Part shown: positions 1-23,968 of the stretch, in pieces | Layout: each line of letters opens with the position of its first letter | How positions within the stretch are numbered: position 1 is the first letter of the stretch | Assembly (NCBI GenBank): GCA_964030475.1 | Contig: CAXIPT010000006.1 | Coordinates: forward strand, 4,536,210-4,600,209 | Length of the DNA stretch: 64,000 bases | Direction: 5' to 3' | Source of the DNA: Tethya wilhelma | Lineage: Eukaryota; Porifera; Demospongiae; Tethyida; Tethyidae | Notes under the pieces: model-generated | Databases searched by the model: none | The model's input: only the letters and a program-made list of their open reading frames with translations | What the model was told of the DNA's origin: nothing | Program-made: the position numbers and the translations under genes

Positions 1-240
1 TAATATGGGGAGCTTTTACGTGAGGTCAGAGTACTTACGTAAAATGTTCCCATATTAATACTGTACCATATAACTGTGGCAATGTTTTCCGTGTGACGTA
101 AAAACTTGCCATGATTGAATCAGGGCACAAGTCACGTAAAATCTCCCCATGATTAACCCATGGGATGGGTCATGTAAAATCTCCCCATGAGTTAATCATG
201 GCAATTTCTCTAATTTTATGTAAAGAACTGTAGGACTGAA
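1..240. repeat. inverted and direct short repeats at window edge
   Basis: A motif built around ACGTAAAATCTCCCCATGA recurs at least four times, once inverted. Positions 1-20 and 38-57 form an imperfect inverted pair (TAATATGGGGAGC against GTTCCCATATTA). This looks like the edge of a foldback element or a decayed satellite. No coding sequence is evident. The stretch from 240 to 820 shows nothing I can name; the short ORF on its minus strand has no recognisable features. Confidence 0.5.
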
Positions 241-820
241 CCGGCTTGACAAGCCTGAGCTGAAATACTGACTTGATTCATGCAGTACGGGGTCTGACAG
301 GTTGTGACAGAGGCTATTAGGTCTAGCTAAATGAATTGTAGACAGGCTCCAGATGCCTGACTAATCACTAAGTAGATCGTGAGCTGACTCCAGGTGCAAC
401 TTGAATTGTAGTTAGCTAGAATATCTCAGTTCAGTGACTTGCTAGTGAACTCATTGATGTGACTGTCATGATAAAATAATTTCTTTGCACTTATAGCTAA
501 CTCCAAACCCACTAACTGAACAAGACACAAAGAGCCAGTCCCCACTTTCAGCTGGGTGTTTTCCATGACATGCAGCTTTTTGTGACTCAGAACTCTTACT
601 TGTGACATATAGCTAGCCATGCGTGCAGATTGCGGATCAATCTTCTCATGGAGTGTTTATTGTCAATATAATCAATAAGTAAAGCTGCTTTCAACTCAGA
701 GATTAATTATTACAATAAGTTGAGTTGTCAATATCATGATTGTTTGTAAACTTGCTTGTTTTGTCAATAGTACAACACAGTTAGTATAACAAAGTGATAG
801 TAAATCACACTAAAACCTAT

Positions 821-1138
821 CACTACTGCAAACGTTTTTGTTAAATCAACAAAAGTATTGTCAATTTAACATACAATGTCGAGATGTAACAAATCTATGT
901 AACTATAACAAAGATTGATTAATGTAACTAATTCTAAGTGTCATTTTCACTCAATGTTTGTCAATATGACAATATTAACAAAGTGCTGGTGATTTTCACT
1001 ATCACAAAAGTTATTTCAACAATTGCAATAGTAATTACAACAGTACTTTTGTCATAATCAAATCATTTTGTTAAAATTTAATAACAATGAGTAACTATAA
1101 CAATTTTTTCAAAATGACAATTTTGTTTTTGCAGTGTG
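821..1138. mobile_element. small TIR element, AT-rich
   Basis: The ends are inverted: CACTACTGCAAACG on the left, and GTTTTTGCAGTGTG on the right, which reads CACACTGCAAAAAC on the other strand. The interior is full of short TGTCAATATGAC and TTAACAAA motifs, many of them self-complementary. No ORF. Ends beginning CACTGCAAAAAC are common in non-autonomous DNA transposons. I could not fix a target duplication. Confidence 0.45.
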
Positions 1139-1228
1139 TAAATATCTACTTAAAGAGTTATCATTAGCCAATTCGAAGTATACTGCAATAGAGTATTATG
1201 CTGACTTATGAATTCAGTCCATAAAAAT

Positions 1229-1345
1229 GAAGTAGTCATGTGCCGAAATTCAGAGTCTTGCCTGGTTTCCTTACATTTTTATAGCACTGCCCATTCCTAC
1301 ACTATTTATTTTTATGAAATTTTTACTATTTGTAATTATAGTAAG
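1229..1345 (-). repeat. solo arm of foldback family A
   Basis: Contains the signature GAAGTAGTCATGTGCCGAAA, then GCACTGCCCATTCCTAC, then GAAATTTTTACTA. The same roughly 110-bp arm recurs throughout the window, usually in facing pairs (9.0-9.7, 10.3/11.9, 20.9/21.1, 26.7/27.0, 48.5/48.8 kb). Here only one arm is present. Confidence 0.75.
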
Positions 1346-1672
1346 ACCTTGAGCAACTCGAAGCCTGACTCTGAACTTGTGCTTTGACCCGCTCGTAGCA
1401 CTTTTAAATCACGTGATCTACCGGACGAATAGCCTCTATTGATCGCTTCCGGCACCGGATGAATAGCCGCTGCGCGTTTCTTTTTTGAGTAGTGAAAGAT
1501 GAAAAGTCCACTGAGTGGCTGGAGATGGTAACTGTATGCTTAGGTGCCTTTCACACCAGCTATTTGGCACATCTAATAAACATTTAGCTGTCCGTTCTCT
1601 ATTGGTGAGATTTGAAAACAAGAACAGTAATACATTTTCAAAACTGCAGACTGAAATGATTTAATCAGTATA

Positions 1673-1851
1673 CAGTGCAACCACGTAAGAGACTAAAATT
1701 CTTAAAAATCTTTGCAAACAGTCAAAAGTGCATGAAATCAATAAATTTGTTGCTAACAAGCAGAATTTAGGTGGCTTGAAGCGTTTTCGAAAATCAAAAT
1801 TTCACTGTATCACTGTAGTTATTTTGCGAAGCCATAAATCTGCAGAATTTT

Positions 1852-1891
<40 letters not shown>

Positions 1892-2416
1892 CTAAAAATG
1901 CTCTTTAGCTAACAAAATGCAACGGTTTGGACGAATGCCAAGGGCCTGCCCTATCAAACATGGTACAATGCTAAGCCATTTCTTTGTCTATTGACAAACC
2001 AAATCTTGGACCTTAACTCGCACTGGAAGCTATATTTTCTATCCTAACTTTTTCGCACTAAATTTCGCATATTTTTGGGCTTTATACAAGCATTTCTTCC
2101 ATATACTCATGAGTTAAGAGCTCTGATTTGGAACATATATTCATCAATGCAGCCTCTAACTCCCAATAAAATCTGGACTCTTGACTCCCAGTAGTTTGTC
2201 CAATCTTATCTCTAACGTTTTTTCCTTGCCGTTCTTTGCAAACGGTGAGCCACGCCCTCCTACAATCACGTGACCAGACCCGCCCACTCACAGAAGCTCC
2301 ACAAGTGATCACCCTACACATATGTACCATCACTAGATGGTAAGCCTTTAAGGTCTGGAAGTTATGTTGAGATAAACACAAAATCACGAATTTTGGTCTC
2401 TTATGTGGTTGCACTG
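1673..2416. mobile_element. Tc1/mariner-type non-autonomous element
   Basis: The ends are inverted repeats of about 29 bp: CAGTGCAACCACGTAAGAG at 1673, and its near-complement CTCTTATGTGGTTGCACTG ending at 2416. Both ends are flanked by TA (1671-1672 and 2417-2418), the target duplication of Tc1/mariner elements, which typically also begin CAGT. The interior carries a run of about 33 A at 1856-1888. A 110-codon minus-strand ORF fills the right third but has no DDE/D signature I can see. Confidence 0.7.
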
Positions 2417-3337
2417 TACCTTACATACAAAAGCATATAGCTAGCATGTCCTACCTAGGTAAATTGGGCATGTGGAGCTACTAGCAGCCTACCAGGCAAC
2501 TGCATGAGTGCTGGAGGGCTTCCTGTAAGAAAAACAGGAGAAAGTACAGAGCACACAAGAAGTACACACATGCAACCAAACAAAAGTTTGAGGCTACAGG
2601 GAGATTACTCTATATCTGCACTAGTGCCAGCTATAACTTACAGTAATTGGATAAACCTTTGACTGCTAGCCTAAATAACTTATTTTACAGCTATGTAACA
2701 TAATAATCATTAAAATAACTTGAAAAAATATTTTTGACAAAATGACACATCCGCATATTTTGTTAGACAAAACGGTATTAGACGTATTAATAGGATTAGA
2801 CGAAGTGGGCCTAAATCCCTACCAGGCTTTCAAATCCCAACATTTTTTGTTTGCAGCTCTTCATCCAACTACAAGTGGAAAGAAATTCATCCGCTATTAC
2901 CCCATGGTCATTTCAGCTACCAGCTTTGTCCTGAGGTAGACCCTTCAGATGAGAATTTACAAGTACCAACACACATTGAGCCATTGCATGCATGTACAGT
3001 GGTGATAGTCACTATGATAGCCTAACACTACTACTGGAAGATTGTCTAATGCAAAGCAGACTATCACCGGTTCCTACGTTGACTGAAGAGATACTATAAT
3101 AGAATAATTTATGTCACCTTGCCTTGTTCGCCTTGTTCTTGTTTACGTCACAAAATTGTATCGGTCAAAGGTCAATAGGGGTCACGTGACATGGTCAGCC
3201 ATCCTGCACATAACGCGCGATTCATAAAGAATTTTGCATCCTGGTACCGGTGCACTATACACAGCGTAATTTATAAGCCAGCAGACGATGTTAAAATCAG
3301 TTGTAGCTAAAAATTTATACAACACTGACTTGGTATC
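2417..3337. other. intergenic, upstream of receptor kinase
   Basis: No gene is supported. A 65-codon plus-strand ORF at 2742-2939 ends next to a possible splice donor (GAG|GTAGAC) and could be a stray exon, but it shows no domain and no partner exons. The last 150 bases before 3338 should hold the receptor promoter; I see no clear TATA box. Confidence 0.4.
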
Positions 3338-14078
<10,741 letters not shown>

Positions 14079-14533
14079 TATCTAATGAATTTAGTACTTA
14101 CTGAACCTCCAGCTAAAGAATGCATTAATTTTGTACTCAATATTATGTCTTGCATGCATTGATTTTGTCAAAAAAAATTTTCTTTTCCAAAAATTATGTG
14201 TACACCTAGATAAGCAGGTACTCATGCGCAGTACATATACATAGTTAAAGTAAAGGCTTCAGCCTCAGCCTGCCCAAACTAAATCCCAATATTGTTTTGG
14301 TTAAGTAAACTGAAGTAACATAGATACGATCTATGGTAATGACTTTTTGTGTGCAAATTATTATTAGTAAACTCAGTACATGATCAGTAGTGTGGCTGAG
14401 TATTTCCAGTTTCATTGCAATAATACATGAGGAAGTATGCAACTTGACAAATACATTCATAGCTAGACTATCAGATATTTTTGTAGTATAGCTAAACCAG
14501 AACTATACTACTCAGTGAGTCTACTTTATCATC

Positions 14534-17500
14534 ATGACAACATCAAAAATTTTCGTTTGTTTCTCTTCTCTCTCTCTTCCTCTTCTTTCTCCTTCAGTAG
14601 TTACACTAGTTATGAGGAAACATGAAGATACTGAAAGGCACGGCATATTTCTACAAGTTTTTGTGGAAAGATACCGTGGCTTTCATATTTTTACAAAGGA
14701 AATAATATTGTTTCCTAACAAGTTTCCTTTGATGCAAGCTAAGAAATTTCTATTTTTTGTAGTGTTACCATCATACTGAAGCAGTAACAGGTGAGTAAAA
14801 TAGCACCAGGGACACTGAAATGGGGGGAGAAAATAAAATTTTAAAATATTATTATTATTATTATTATTATTATCATTACTGATAATACTTTACAGCAAAG
14901 CTGAAAGTCTGCTATACAGCAGCTGGGAAGGACACAAAAACAAAACAGAGAATAATACACAAGCTGGTCAATGACTAGTTACACAGAAATATTATATGAT
15001 ATCAACTATACTATGCATGGTTTGAGACATAGTTATTGTAGCAGCTGTTCCTTCCACTTCAGTGTCCATGTTCAAAATGCTCGCATCTCACAATATCAAA
15101 CTTCACATCCAACACAAAACTAGAAGATTCAAACTTTAACAGAAAAATTAATGCATTCCAGAAGATGCTGTGTAGCTGATGTTTGATGGTCTCAATACTT
15201 AGTTCTAAGTCCATAGCAGGGAGTGAATTCCATAGTCTAGGTAGACAATTGAAGTAGTAGTACTTCAGCATGTTTGTTTAACATTTGGCAGAACTACGTA
15301 GCCTTTTATGAGCTCCAGACCTTGTTGCATTGCTGTTAAATGTGACATAGTTGTAGATGTTAAATCTATTGCTAGTACTAACTGATGAATATTGCTTTAG
15401 ACATCTAATGAAAAAACATAGATCTTGTAGCTCCAGTATCATCATTAGGGGGAGAAGATTAGGTTTCATTAGACAGGTCTTGTAGTCACTGGAAAAGCTA
15501 TTCAGCTGCAGAATGAACTTGGTTGCCTGGTGCTGGATCTGCTCAAACAGGTAGCTAGATATCCCCAACAAGCATATATGTCTCCAAATCTGTGAGCAGT
15601 ATATTAGTTGTGAATGAACCAGGAATACGTACAAATGTTTTAGTGGTTACACTGTTGGTACTACAGAAACCTTGACAGATTAAGCCCAACATCTTGTATG
15701 ATGCTTTAGCAACTATATGTGCAAGGTGACTTCTCCAAGTGAGATCAGAAGACATGAGTATGCCTAGGTCTTTGTGTTGACTACACTGAGTAACTCTAGT
15801 GCCATTGATAAAGTAATTAAAGGGAATAGGGACTAGATTCACTTGCTTCTCTTAGTGTTGAGTATGGGTAGTTGAATGTAACTACTGAGCATTTGGCTTC
15901 ATTGAAGAATAGCTTCCATACTGCACTCCAAATTTATAGCATGTCAAGGTCACTTTGGAGATAGTGATGGTCGTTCGGTGATCTGATTGGTGAATAACAT
16001 TTTGTGTCATCAGCAAAGAGAAGCAGCTTTGAGCAGTGTAGAACATGAAACAGTAGATTGTTTATGAATATAAGAAACAGGAGTGGACCCAGAATGCTGC
16101 CCTGTGGCACCCCTGAGAGTACAGGTAGTGTTGTTGATGAGCAGTTGTTAATAACAACATGTTATTTCCTGTCAGTGAGGTATGAGGTCAGAGTATTGTT
16201 GCTATCATGTTTGCAGAGTTTAGTGACTGTGATACTCTTGGTAGAGAAGCCACACTCTTGTAGCTACTCTGAGTCATTTTTAAACTGGAGAGGGTACTAG
16301 TACAAACAGTACTGACTCAGACCATCTGCATGTATGAGTTGACCTTGAGTGGACCCTTAAGTTTTATGCTATTGGTGTATTTTGGAATGCATCTGCCATT
16401 CTGGTATCGTGAGTCAGCCACCAATGTCACCAAGGCCTTCATCCCCCTACAACAGAATAAAGGAGGATATAACCTATATCAAGTGATTACATTTGGAAAC
16501 TTTGATCATCAAGAGTTTAGAATAGCTACCATCACTTAACACAGCACATAACATTTCTCTTGTTTCAGTGAAAACTGGTAAGAATGATGGCCAGTATATG
16601 TGAAATAAAAATCCATTCTAATTTTTGTGTTCCTTGAATGACATTGACAATCCAGGTTGTGCTTGAGGATTTGGACTCATAATTCTTTAAGCAAAATTTT
16701 AGAGGCCAATGCAGGTGAAAATGATCTTGACATTAGAAGTCTTCAGGACAACTAGTCATTATTTACCATTCCTGGCATGGCATTGAGCACGAGTGGTATT
16801 TAAAGAAGGAGACATGTAGCTACACTTGCAGAGACACTAAATTTCAATATTATTCAGCCAGTCAGTATTGAATTTGAGGTTTGCAAAGCTGGAAAAATAA
16901 CAATGGCTATGATCTTGTGAGACAGTCTAGCTCTGATCCACAACTAACTAGATACTTGAATGTGTATGAGATAGTAGTACCAGAGAGTCCTCCTGCGTTT
17001 GTAGCGGAAGGTGATGTGGTCAGGATTTATCTTTCAATGGAAAGTGAGAGTTGTTTCACACTGGCTTATGTTATGTAGTAGAGAGTGGAGGGCATGAGTT
17101 CATTGAGATTGATATTAGTACTGTTGAATGTACCTTACAAGATTGTAGTGGAAAGCTTTCAGTGATTGCTGATATTGTAGGTATATTGTTTTACTAATAG
17201 ACAGAATATTAACCACTTTTATTACTATCAGTGTTGGCTTGCAAATGTTGTGAAGATGTGTATACTACATGTGAATCTTGAGATTGAATATAAGAGTATA
17301 GCTTCAATTAAAGAGTTACTGCAGATTAATATTAGACAATTTTGTGTTTGCTTCTACATATAGTGAAGTAATACAGTTTTGTGGCCTGTGGCAAACACAA
17401 TTGGAAAAGCAACACAATCAACTACTGAAAATGGTTTGGGAACAACGGGTGTTGGTTTTGAGACAGCTGCTATGGCAGCTGTTGTACCTCCTGTGGTACT

Positions 17501-17640
17501 ACTAGCTACTAGTGGGCTTTCAGTTGTTATATATAGTGATCACTATTGTGGTATACTGGAAGAGAAGAATTATGACAGTCAGCAATGCTTATTTGGACAC
17601 AACTGAAAAAAAATCCAGCATATGGAGTACAAGATCAAAG
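14534..17640 (+). pseudogene. decayed copy of the receptor ectodomain
   Basis: Parallel to the first four exons of the receptor at 3338. A signal-exon remnant ends at 14791 with the conserved GAAGCAGTAACAG|GTGAG junction. An exon-2 remnant begins near 16217 (AGTTTAGTGACTGTGATACT) and runs to about 16577 with an internal deletion and stops. The exon-3 remnant is about 16656-17178 and the transmembrane exon about 17364-17634, with a hydrophobic VVPPVVLL run. Frameshifts, in-frame stops and loss of 'GYNLY'-flanking codons show it is dead. No kinase exons follow. A LINE fragment sits in its first intron. Compared with the intact copies it is the oldest duplicate here. Confidence 0.8.
14844..16195 (-). 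mobile_element. 5'-truncated non-LTR retrotransposon (reverse transcriptase)
   Basis: Read on the minus strand, about 16,110-16,050 encodes SGVPQGSILGPLLF and about 16,025 encodes LLFADDTKC, the A/B and C (YADD-type) motifs of LINE reverse transcriptase. Downstream, about 15,800-15,680 encodes HKDLGILMSSDLTW, the segment after the palm typical of CR1/Jockey-like enzymes. Stops interrupt it (for example after YLTDRK) and the frame shifts near 15,850, so it is dead. The minus-strand 3' end runs into an (AAT)n tail at 14,844-14,872, as expected of a LINE terminus. It begins abruptly near 16,195, in the first intron of the receptor pseudogene. Confidence 0.85.
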
Positions 17641-19013
17641 TAAATAAGTGACTTAATAGCAAAAATTTCGTAAAAAATAAGCAGTTAGGAATGGGCAGTG
17701 CTGTAAAAAGTAATAAAACAAGGTATATCTCAATTTTGGCATACATACTCATTTGCTCATCCCTCTAGTCTAGTACACATCGAAGCAAAAGACTGGCTTC
17801 TGGTGTTAAGGTAACAGTTACTAATTAGGAGATACATCACAATTTAACCTATACAAGCAAATTGGAACTCTAGTATGAGAGCACTCGGGTAGGCCAAACT
17901 CTACATGTTAAGGGAAGTCAGGAATGTACATGCAAGATAAATAGCATAATCAAGTATCATGTAGATACCTGTGATAGTAATGCACCTACACTGTAGGCAC
18001 TCACCTAAGTAAGACTTTGAAACTTGGGCACGTAATGTAGGAAATTGCATCACATTCCTGAACTAGCAGCAAATGTGTCTCTTAATTACTCAAAGGAATT
18101 CGTTCACATGGGTTGCATCTAGAATTGCATATCATAAAATATTGGCTTTCTACAACAACTGGGGATAACCCTTTTTCCTGTTCATACATTAACAATAATA
18201 CATACATGTACATAAACAGATTTGATAGTTACAGTGTGTCTGTAAAGGTCCAAGTATAACTATAACTTCAGCACAATCATGGGTACATGTGCCACTGAAA
18301 CTCAGTATGCCGCCATACTGGACTCTCATATATAGTAGATTGTTAAATATCCATGGCAGTCTGTACAAACAAAGTATACACAATGTCATGTTGCATGACA
18401 AACATACTATGACACACAAGAGCCTATCAAATGAAATTTTGTACTCCAGCAAAATAATCAATCAATGATGTTGAAATCTGGAGTGCACATTTTGTTAATA
18501 CAGGTTACAAATGATGGTGATACACAACTAATCAGTTATAGCATGAGCCCATGTAGTGCTGTAATTATAACATACATTTTCTTGCAAACTGACAATATTA
18601 TGATCACCAGGTCTATCAATGGGTGAGAAGGGCTCATCAGGAAGAGTAAAAGTCTGCATGGGAGGCTGAGTAATCAGAGATGTGGATGGAAAGCAAGAGT
18701 AAGTCACAATACCACAAAAGTACAGATCATATGTTTACACATAGAGTTTGTTCCCAACTGTCATTAGCATCTGGTACGTTGGAGTTATTTGTCAAGTTAA
18801 ATGGAAGTATTTGGAATTAAGGCAAAGGAGGACATACTTATTTGGAACATAATTTTCAGTGAAACACATTTATAATTGTTAAATATGGCTACATGTATCT
18901 TACACAAATGTATATACACCAACACCCAGACCCACCCAGATCCACAAATACCTACACCCACACACGCACACACACACTCATAACCACCATGTCACACACC
19001 TGTAACCATCATG

Positions 19014-19092
<79 letters not shown>

Positions 19093-20016
19093 ATGCAACA
19101 ATTATATAAACATGCAAGCTCCTTCTGAACTCAACACAATGTATCTACAGGCTGATTCATAATAACTGCATGTAACACATGTACAGCAACTGCATGTATC
19201 ACAATTCACTTGATGAGTACTTATTTACCTTGTTTCTAGAAGGCATAGTCTCCTCAGTTTTGATATGCTTAGATTTTATGAATGCTGGCCATTTCATTTT
19301 CTTAGTGCAACAGAAGAAGAACTAAAATCGTACTTTGTTTTGTTATATCTTCTTACAGGAATAACATATGGAAGAAGTTCATGTGAACAGTGGATTCTTT
19401 TCTGTTCCATCTGCACATAGTAAAAAGCAATCAATAAACTGGTCACAACTTTCAACCAATCAGATGTGTTAAAGTGTGCAAAAATTTAAAATTAAGTAAA
19501 GTGTGCAATGAATAGATATTGCACACTTAGCTGAACAGAAGGGTGTTCAAAGTAGGCTTAAACAGTTTAAAAGTTTCCTTACAATTATATATTAGCACTC
19601 AATGAAAAGAATAGACAAGAACTTTTTCTGGCGTATAATTCAACATAATCTGCTTGATTGAATGTTAGTGACAAGAAATAAGAACACATTTTTAAGTAAT
19701 GAGTGTTTTAATGTGGTGCACTCAGATGGGACAATGACAGCTAATCTTGTGGACACATTAAACACTTATTACCAGAAAATTGCGTAATGAATATTACTTA
19801 AAACTACACTTAACACTATAGCTATGGGACACTTTAATGGGGAGTCTCAACCTGGAGCCACCACTGGAGAGTGGCACAGAAATTCTCACTATATAGTAAA
19901 ATGTCAGAAATTAAGGAGTCCAAGCAGTTTTACTATATCTATACTACTGGATCAGATTATTGTGAAGGTATGCATGCAGTTTGATATTCCAATCTCCCTT
20001 CAGTGTGCAATAACTG
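17641..20016. other. gene-poor stretch with repeats
   Basis: A family-A arm remnant lies at about 17,655-17,760 directly after the receptor pseudogene. The rest is AT-rich with scattered short ORFs that show no domain, splice or composition signal. The only structured element is the CA microsatellite at 19,013-19,091. I see no supportable gene. Confidence 0.5.
19013..19091. repeat. (CA)n microsatellite
   Basis: About 39 uninterrupted CA units, preceded by imperfect CACACA tracts from 18,955. It explains the His/Thr-rich ORF that crosses it. Confidence 0.95.
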
Positions 20017-20684
20017 CTCAGGTGCATTAAGGACTGGGACCAGCAATTTTTGAGTAATATTTTATGCTAAACTAAAGGCTCATATCTCTAAAGCTACAGT
20101 ACCCATTTACACCAAACCTTTTCTATAATGGAGGGTACCCCCTACTAAGAACATGACGTCATACTAGCCCCGCCCACCATATTTACATGTAAAGATATGG
20201 CTTCATCTCTTCAGGTACCTCGAACGGCAAAATTGAAATAGGCGGTAGATGAAACTCCCCGCTAAGCTTATTTCAACTTGCTCAGTATAGTCTATAGGAT
20301 CTGAACAAACACCAAGCTTATATTTAAGGAAGCTGAATTCACCAATGGTGAGTTATCATATAAAAAGCTTAATTTACCATACACAAGAGCCTATATTTAT
20401 TGTAATACCTCACTTTAGGGGTGATCCATCGCCATGAATATAAGTTTGGTAGCTCTTTTTATACCCAATAGAGTTCAACTAGCGTAGTACCAAGCCTTGT
20501 CAAGCACTTTTTACCTACCACCTAAAACTCGTCTTGGTTTTTAGCTGACATACGGCCATTATTAGTGGGCGTTGTACAAAGTACTACTGGCGCACGTGAT
20601 CCCTACGTAAAAATTTGCATATTCATTCCTCATTAAGCGCAATGCGCGTTAGCGCGTTTAGTCCCAGTCCTTAATGTACCTGAG
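20017..20684. mobile_element. TIR element, 668 bp
   Basis: The left end CTCAGGTGCATTAAGGACTG is matched in inverse by CAGTCCTTAATGTACCTGAG at the right end. The interior has no ORF of note and includes CpG-rich motifs near its right end. A related single end occurs at 25,336-25,362, at the start of a 118-codon ORF. Confidence 0.7.
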
Positions 20685-20819
20685 TATTGACTAAGATAGG
20701 TGAAAGACTTTAAACTATACATAGCTAAGTATTGTACGGACATGTACTTGCCACAGCAACTAACCTACAGTTCACACCATAAGAACAACAAAGTTAGAGG
20801 TCTATATTGTACACATGTA

Positions 20820-21740
20820 CTTAAACAATAATACTAACAAGTATAGTAAAAATTTTATAAAAATTAGAAGTGTAGGAATGGGCAGTGCGGTAAAAAGCAA
20901 TGAAATAAGGTAAGTCTCTGAATTTCGGCACATGACTACTTCATTTTAAGGTCGGAGTCAATTGCAAGTTTGAATTCCATCATTATACTGAAATGTTGGT
21001 CATTTGGCTCATGAGTCAATGCAAGCAATCACTTGACTAATTTGGATAAAGTAACAAGTATGTAGAATGTAGGTACACAGTAATGCATAAGAGTTGGGCA
21101 CAAAAAATGAAGTAGTCATGTGCCGAAATTCAGAGACTTACCTTATTTCATTGCTTTTTACCGCACTGCCCATTCCTACACTTCTAATTTTTATAAAATT
21201 TTTACTATACTTGTTCATTCACTTTTTTAAACACCAAGGTGCTCAATTGTATGGAGACATTCATACAGCAGAGACTAGTTGTATACAAAAAAGCAGAACT
21301 GTACATTTAATGCGCATGCGCGTTATAAGTAATTGCAAACCACGTGGTCTATTGACGACCTTTACCTACATCAAAATGGCTAAATAAAAAGTACAGATTT
21401 TATATCGAGATTTTCAAAGCTGCCTAGATTTTGTTTGCTGCCTTTTCGCCAGCAAACAAGTCAAAAAGGACGTACTACAGATGAAATGAAGTCTCACTAT
21501 ATAGTTAAAGTTGGCTCAATGCCTTTAGTTTGTCTGGAAATCGCGTTCAAGTAAGTCAGTTAGGAAGGAAGGAAGGAGAACAAAATTGCACTCTTGTGGC
21601 TTCTCGCTAGCGCTCTCTCCAGAGTGCTCCAGAAACTTTCTGCCAGTTTTCTTGGTTAATACAGTAAATAAACTGTCTGGGAGAAGCTATAAAATGCATT
21701 TGAAGGCTTAGCCTTGTTTCCCTGAAAGTTTATATGAGGT
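20820..21740. mobile_element. foldback family A copy
   Basis: Facing arms at about 20,845-20,946 and 21,104-21,215 are separated by roughly 160 bp. The right half continues through the shared internal landmarks (GCGCATGCGCGTTA near 21,310, GCGCTCTCTCC near 21,608). The outer TACGTAC end is missing, so this copy is truncated. 21,741-22,381 is low-information sequence; a plus-strand ORF at 21,744-21,968 has no recognisable domain. A single N lies at 22,326. Confidence 0.6.
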
Positions 21741-22381
21741 TTAATGTTTACATTAAACCAAGTTAATACAGAGGATGACAAGGGAGGGGGCGCGCATGCG
21801 CAGTTCATTCATTCTACCTCATGTCATCAGAGGACCAAGAGTTCAACAGTCTTGAGAACGATTCTTAATCTGCCTAATCGAGCTGACATCCAACCGCTAG
21901 TAGGACTTCTAATGGAGAAACAACCACGAGTAGGAAGCCTGGCCAGATATTTCGGGGTTTTACGATGAGGTCGCTACCGTACTGAGGGGCTGGACTCGCC
22001 CGCCATCTTGACAAATCTTGGAAAGGTCAGTCCATACCAAGGGGAAGGAGGTCAGCGCCAAACCAATAAGCAGTGAGTTAGTATAAAAAATGACCATTGA
22101 CTAGTGAAGACTCAGGATGTGACTGTCCACCAAATTCAACAACTGTGCCAGATGGGGTCGTGAGTATACAGCTTACTATGAGATTGGAGGGAACTCAGAC
22201 TTTTCCTGGGCACTGCCTTTAGATGGGGATCAGTATGCTTCCCATCAGTTTTTTCTGATCATGGAAAGTTCATTTGAATTGTTATGCTCTCTTTAACCCA
22301 CTACTACACGAGTCATTACCACGACNTTTTTGGGCTCATTAGAAAGAGAAAGAGCTAAATAGTAGCTTAAGAAGCCTTTTA

Positions 22382-23774
22382 GTGCTAAGTGGTCAGTTTT
22401 TGCAGAGTTATTCGCGTGAATATTTGTATTGCGCTAATGGGCCATCCGTGCCATTCCTGTGTACCCAGTACTACCGTACTGGGAATATTACTTTCAGCAA
22501 CAAGAAGGTGATTGGAATATCTACGCTGTCCAGAAAAGAGCATTCTGTGGCTCAGACTCGAGAATTGGCCTATACTCAAGAAGTTGTGCCCCAGGTGATA
22601 GGTCGAGGTATGTATGTACTGGTGCATGTGGTAGTGCTGTGTAAATGTTGTACAACATCACAATGTCATTGGTATTATTTGCCAAGTCTGAAAGTCACAG
22701 AGGTCGCTCATGCCTCTGTGAGCGAGTATATCACCAACGATCTTCAGCTCCTCAACTCCTATGACACTTGGCATGGTGTGCAGTATTAATTTTGTTGTAT
22801 GCACCATGATTGTATACTCTTGTTATGTAACTATGTAGGAACCAAGAACGTAGCCAAGGCTATGAAGAAGATAGCCCAGGGAGCCAAGAAGTGGGAAGGA
22901 GTCAAGTGGTTCAGGGATCTCTCTGACAAGTGTAATTTTTTTACTCTAGTTGTCTACAAGGACATGACATTGTGTATGTATGTTTCACTAATATGTTTGG
23001 TTATCAGGCAAGAGCACCAAGACACACCTCTACTGGGCCATGAAAAACTGTGGTGGTGATAGTGCTCAGCTACGTGCACTTATACTGAACATCACTCAGC
23101 ACTACCAAGTGAGTTTTGCTACAATTACCACTTATTTCATTTATGGGTGTGATGCAAGTAATGTGGTTGATTTTCAGGGTATCCACGTCAACTGCCATTC
23201 CTCCTCTTCTTGTCAGCAGCCTGGGTATGCTCCTAACAAGATCAGGATCACCAGTCCCAGTGCTGTTGCTGCTATGAGAAGTCACTGCGAGCCACCCTCA
23301 ATGCAGAGTAGTTTTGTAGGGTATGTGCTGTAGTCTGCTTTTCCATGATCAAACAAAAATATTTCAATTTATTGTTCTTGCAGTGCCGAGACACATTTTG
23401 GGTTGACCACTAACTCCTCACGTACCTTCCTAAACAGGTGCATTTTGGAACTGCTACGTTTCGCATGCGGATGTTCCTGGCTCTTCTTGATTGGGTATAT
23501 GAAGTATACTACTGTGTACTTGTATTACAATTGTATATCGTTGCCTATGCTGTAGAATGAGAATACCCAGCGAAGGTACACGAGTGAGAGGATGGTGTTG
23601 GATATGAAGCGACCTGACCGTAGAACACCGATGAAAGTGAGGGTGAAGAAGACCTACCAGTTTGCCAGTGACATATGGAGAGCATATGTCAGCAAGAATG
23701 TGGAAGGCTTTATGTAAGTTATACTTTGGAGTTTATAGACATGCATGTACAATCACTTGTGCACACACACACAA

Positions 23775-23808
<34 letters not shown>

Positions 23809-23968
23809 ACAAACACACAGGCCACTGGATGATGAGGAGGAAACCCGTGGCGATGATGATCAGGATGATGAGGATGGCAGTGATCTTGAGTTTGATGGCG
23901 TGCATCTGGATGATGATGGCTCAGACTATGAGGATCATGACGATGACAAAGTACGACTCATAAGATAG
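22382..23968 (+). pseudogene. Kolobok-like transposase-derived gene, broken
   Basis: Splicing restores a conserved core: exons about 22,382-22,607, 22,701-22,775, 22,839-22,931, 23,008-23,108, 23,178-23,320, 23,394-23,494, 23,556-23,713 and 23,821-23,968. Landmarks are NSYDTWHGTKNVAK, THLYWAMKNCGG, CRDTFWV and LLDWNENTQRRYTSER, the order seen in Kolobok-type DDE transposases and their domesticated relatives; this family call is from memory. The last exon adds a very acidic tail (DDDQDDEDGSD). Breaks: a frameshift near 23,273 (the conserved frame resumes as YEKSLRATLNAE), TAG at 23,309-23,311, and TAA at 23,411-23,413 where a short deletion has removed the segment after CRDTFWV. Splice sites otherwise remain, so the decay is recent. 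23,969-24,118 holds nothing further. Confidence 0.6.

Noticed and set aside
2742..2939. 65-codon ORF upstream of the receptor as a possible first exon
   Set aside because: The receptor already has a signal-peptide exon at 3338 in correct phase; no link to this ORF could be shown.
15059..16200. Part of the receptor pseudogene
   Set aside because: Minus-strand reading shows reverse-transcriptase motifs and a 3' (AAT)n tail, so it is an inserted LINE fragment.
18893..19162. His/Thr repeat ORF
   Set aside because: It is a translation of the (CA)n microsatellite.
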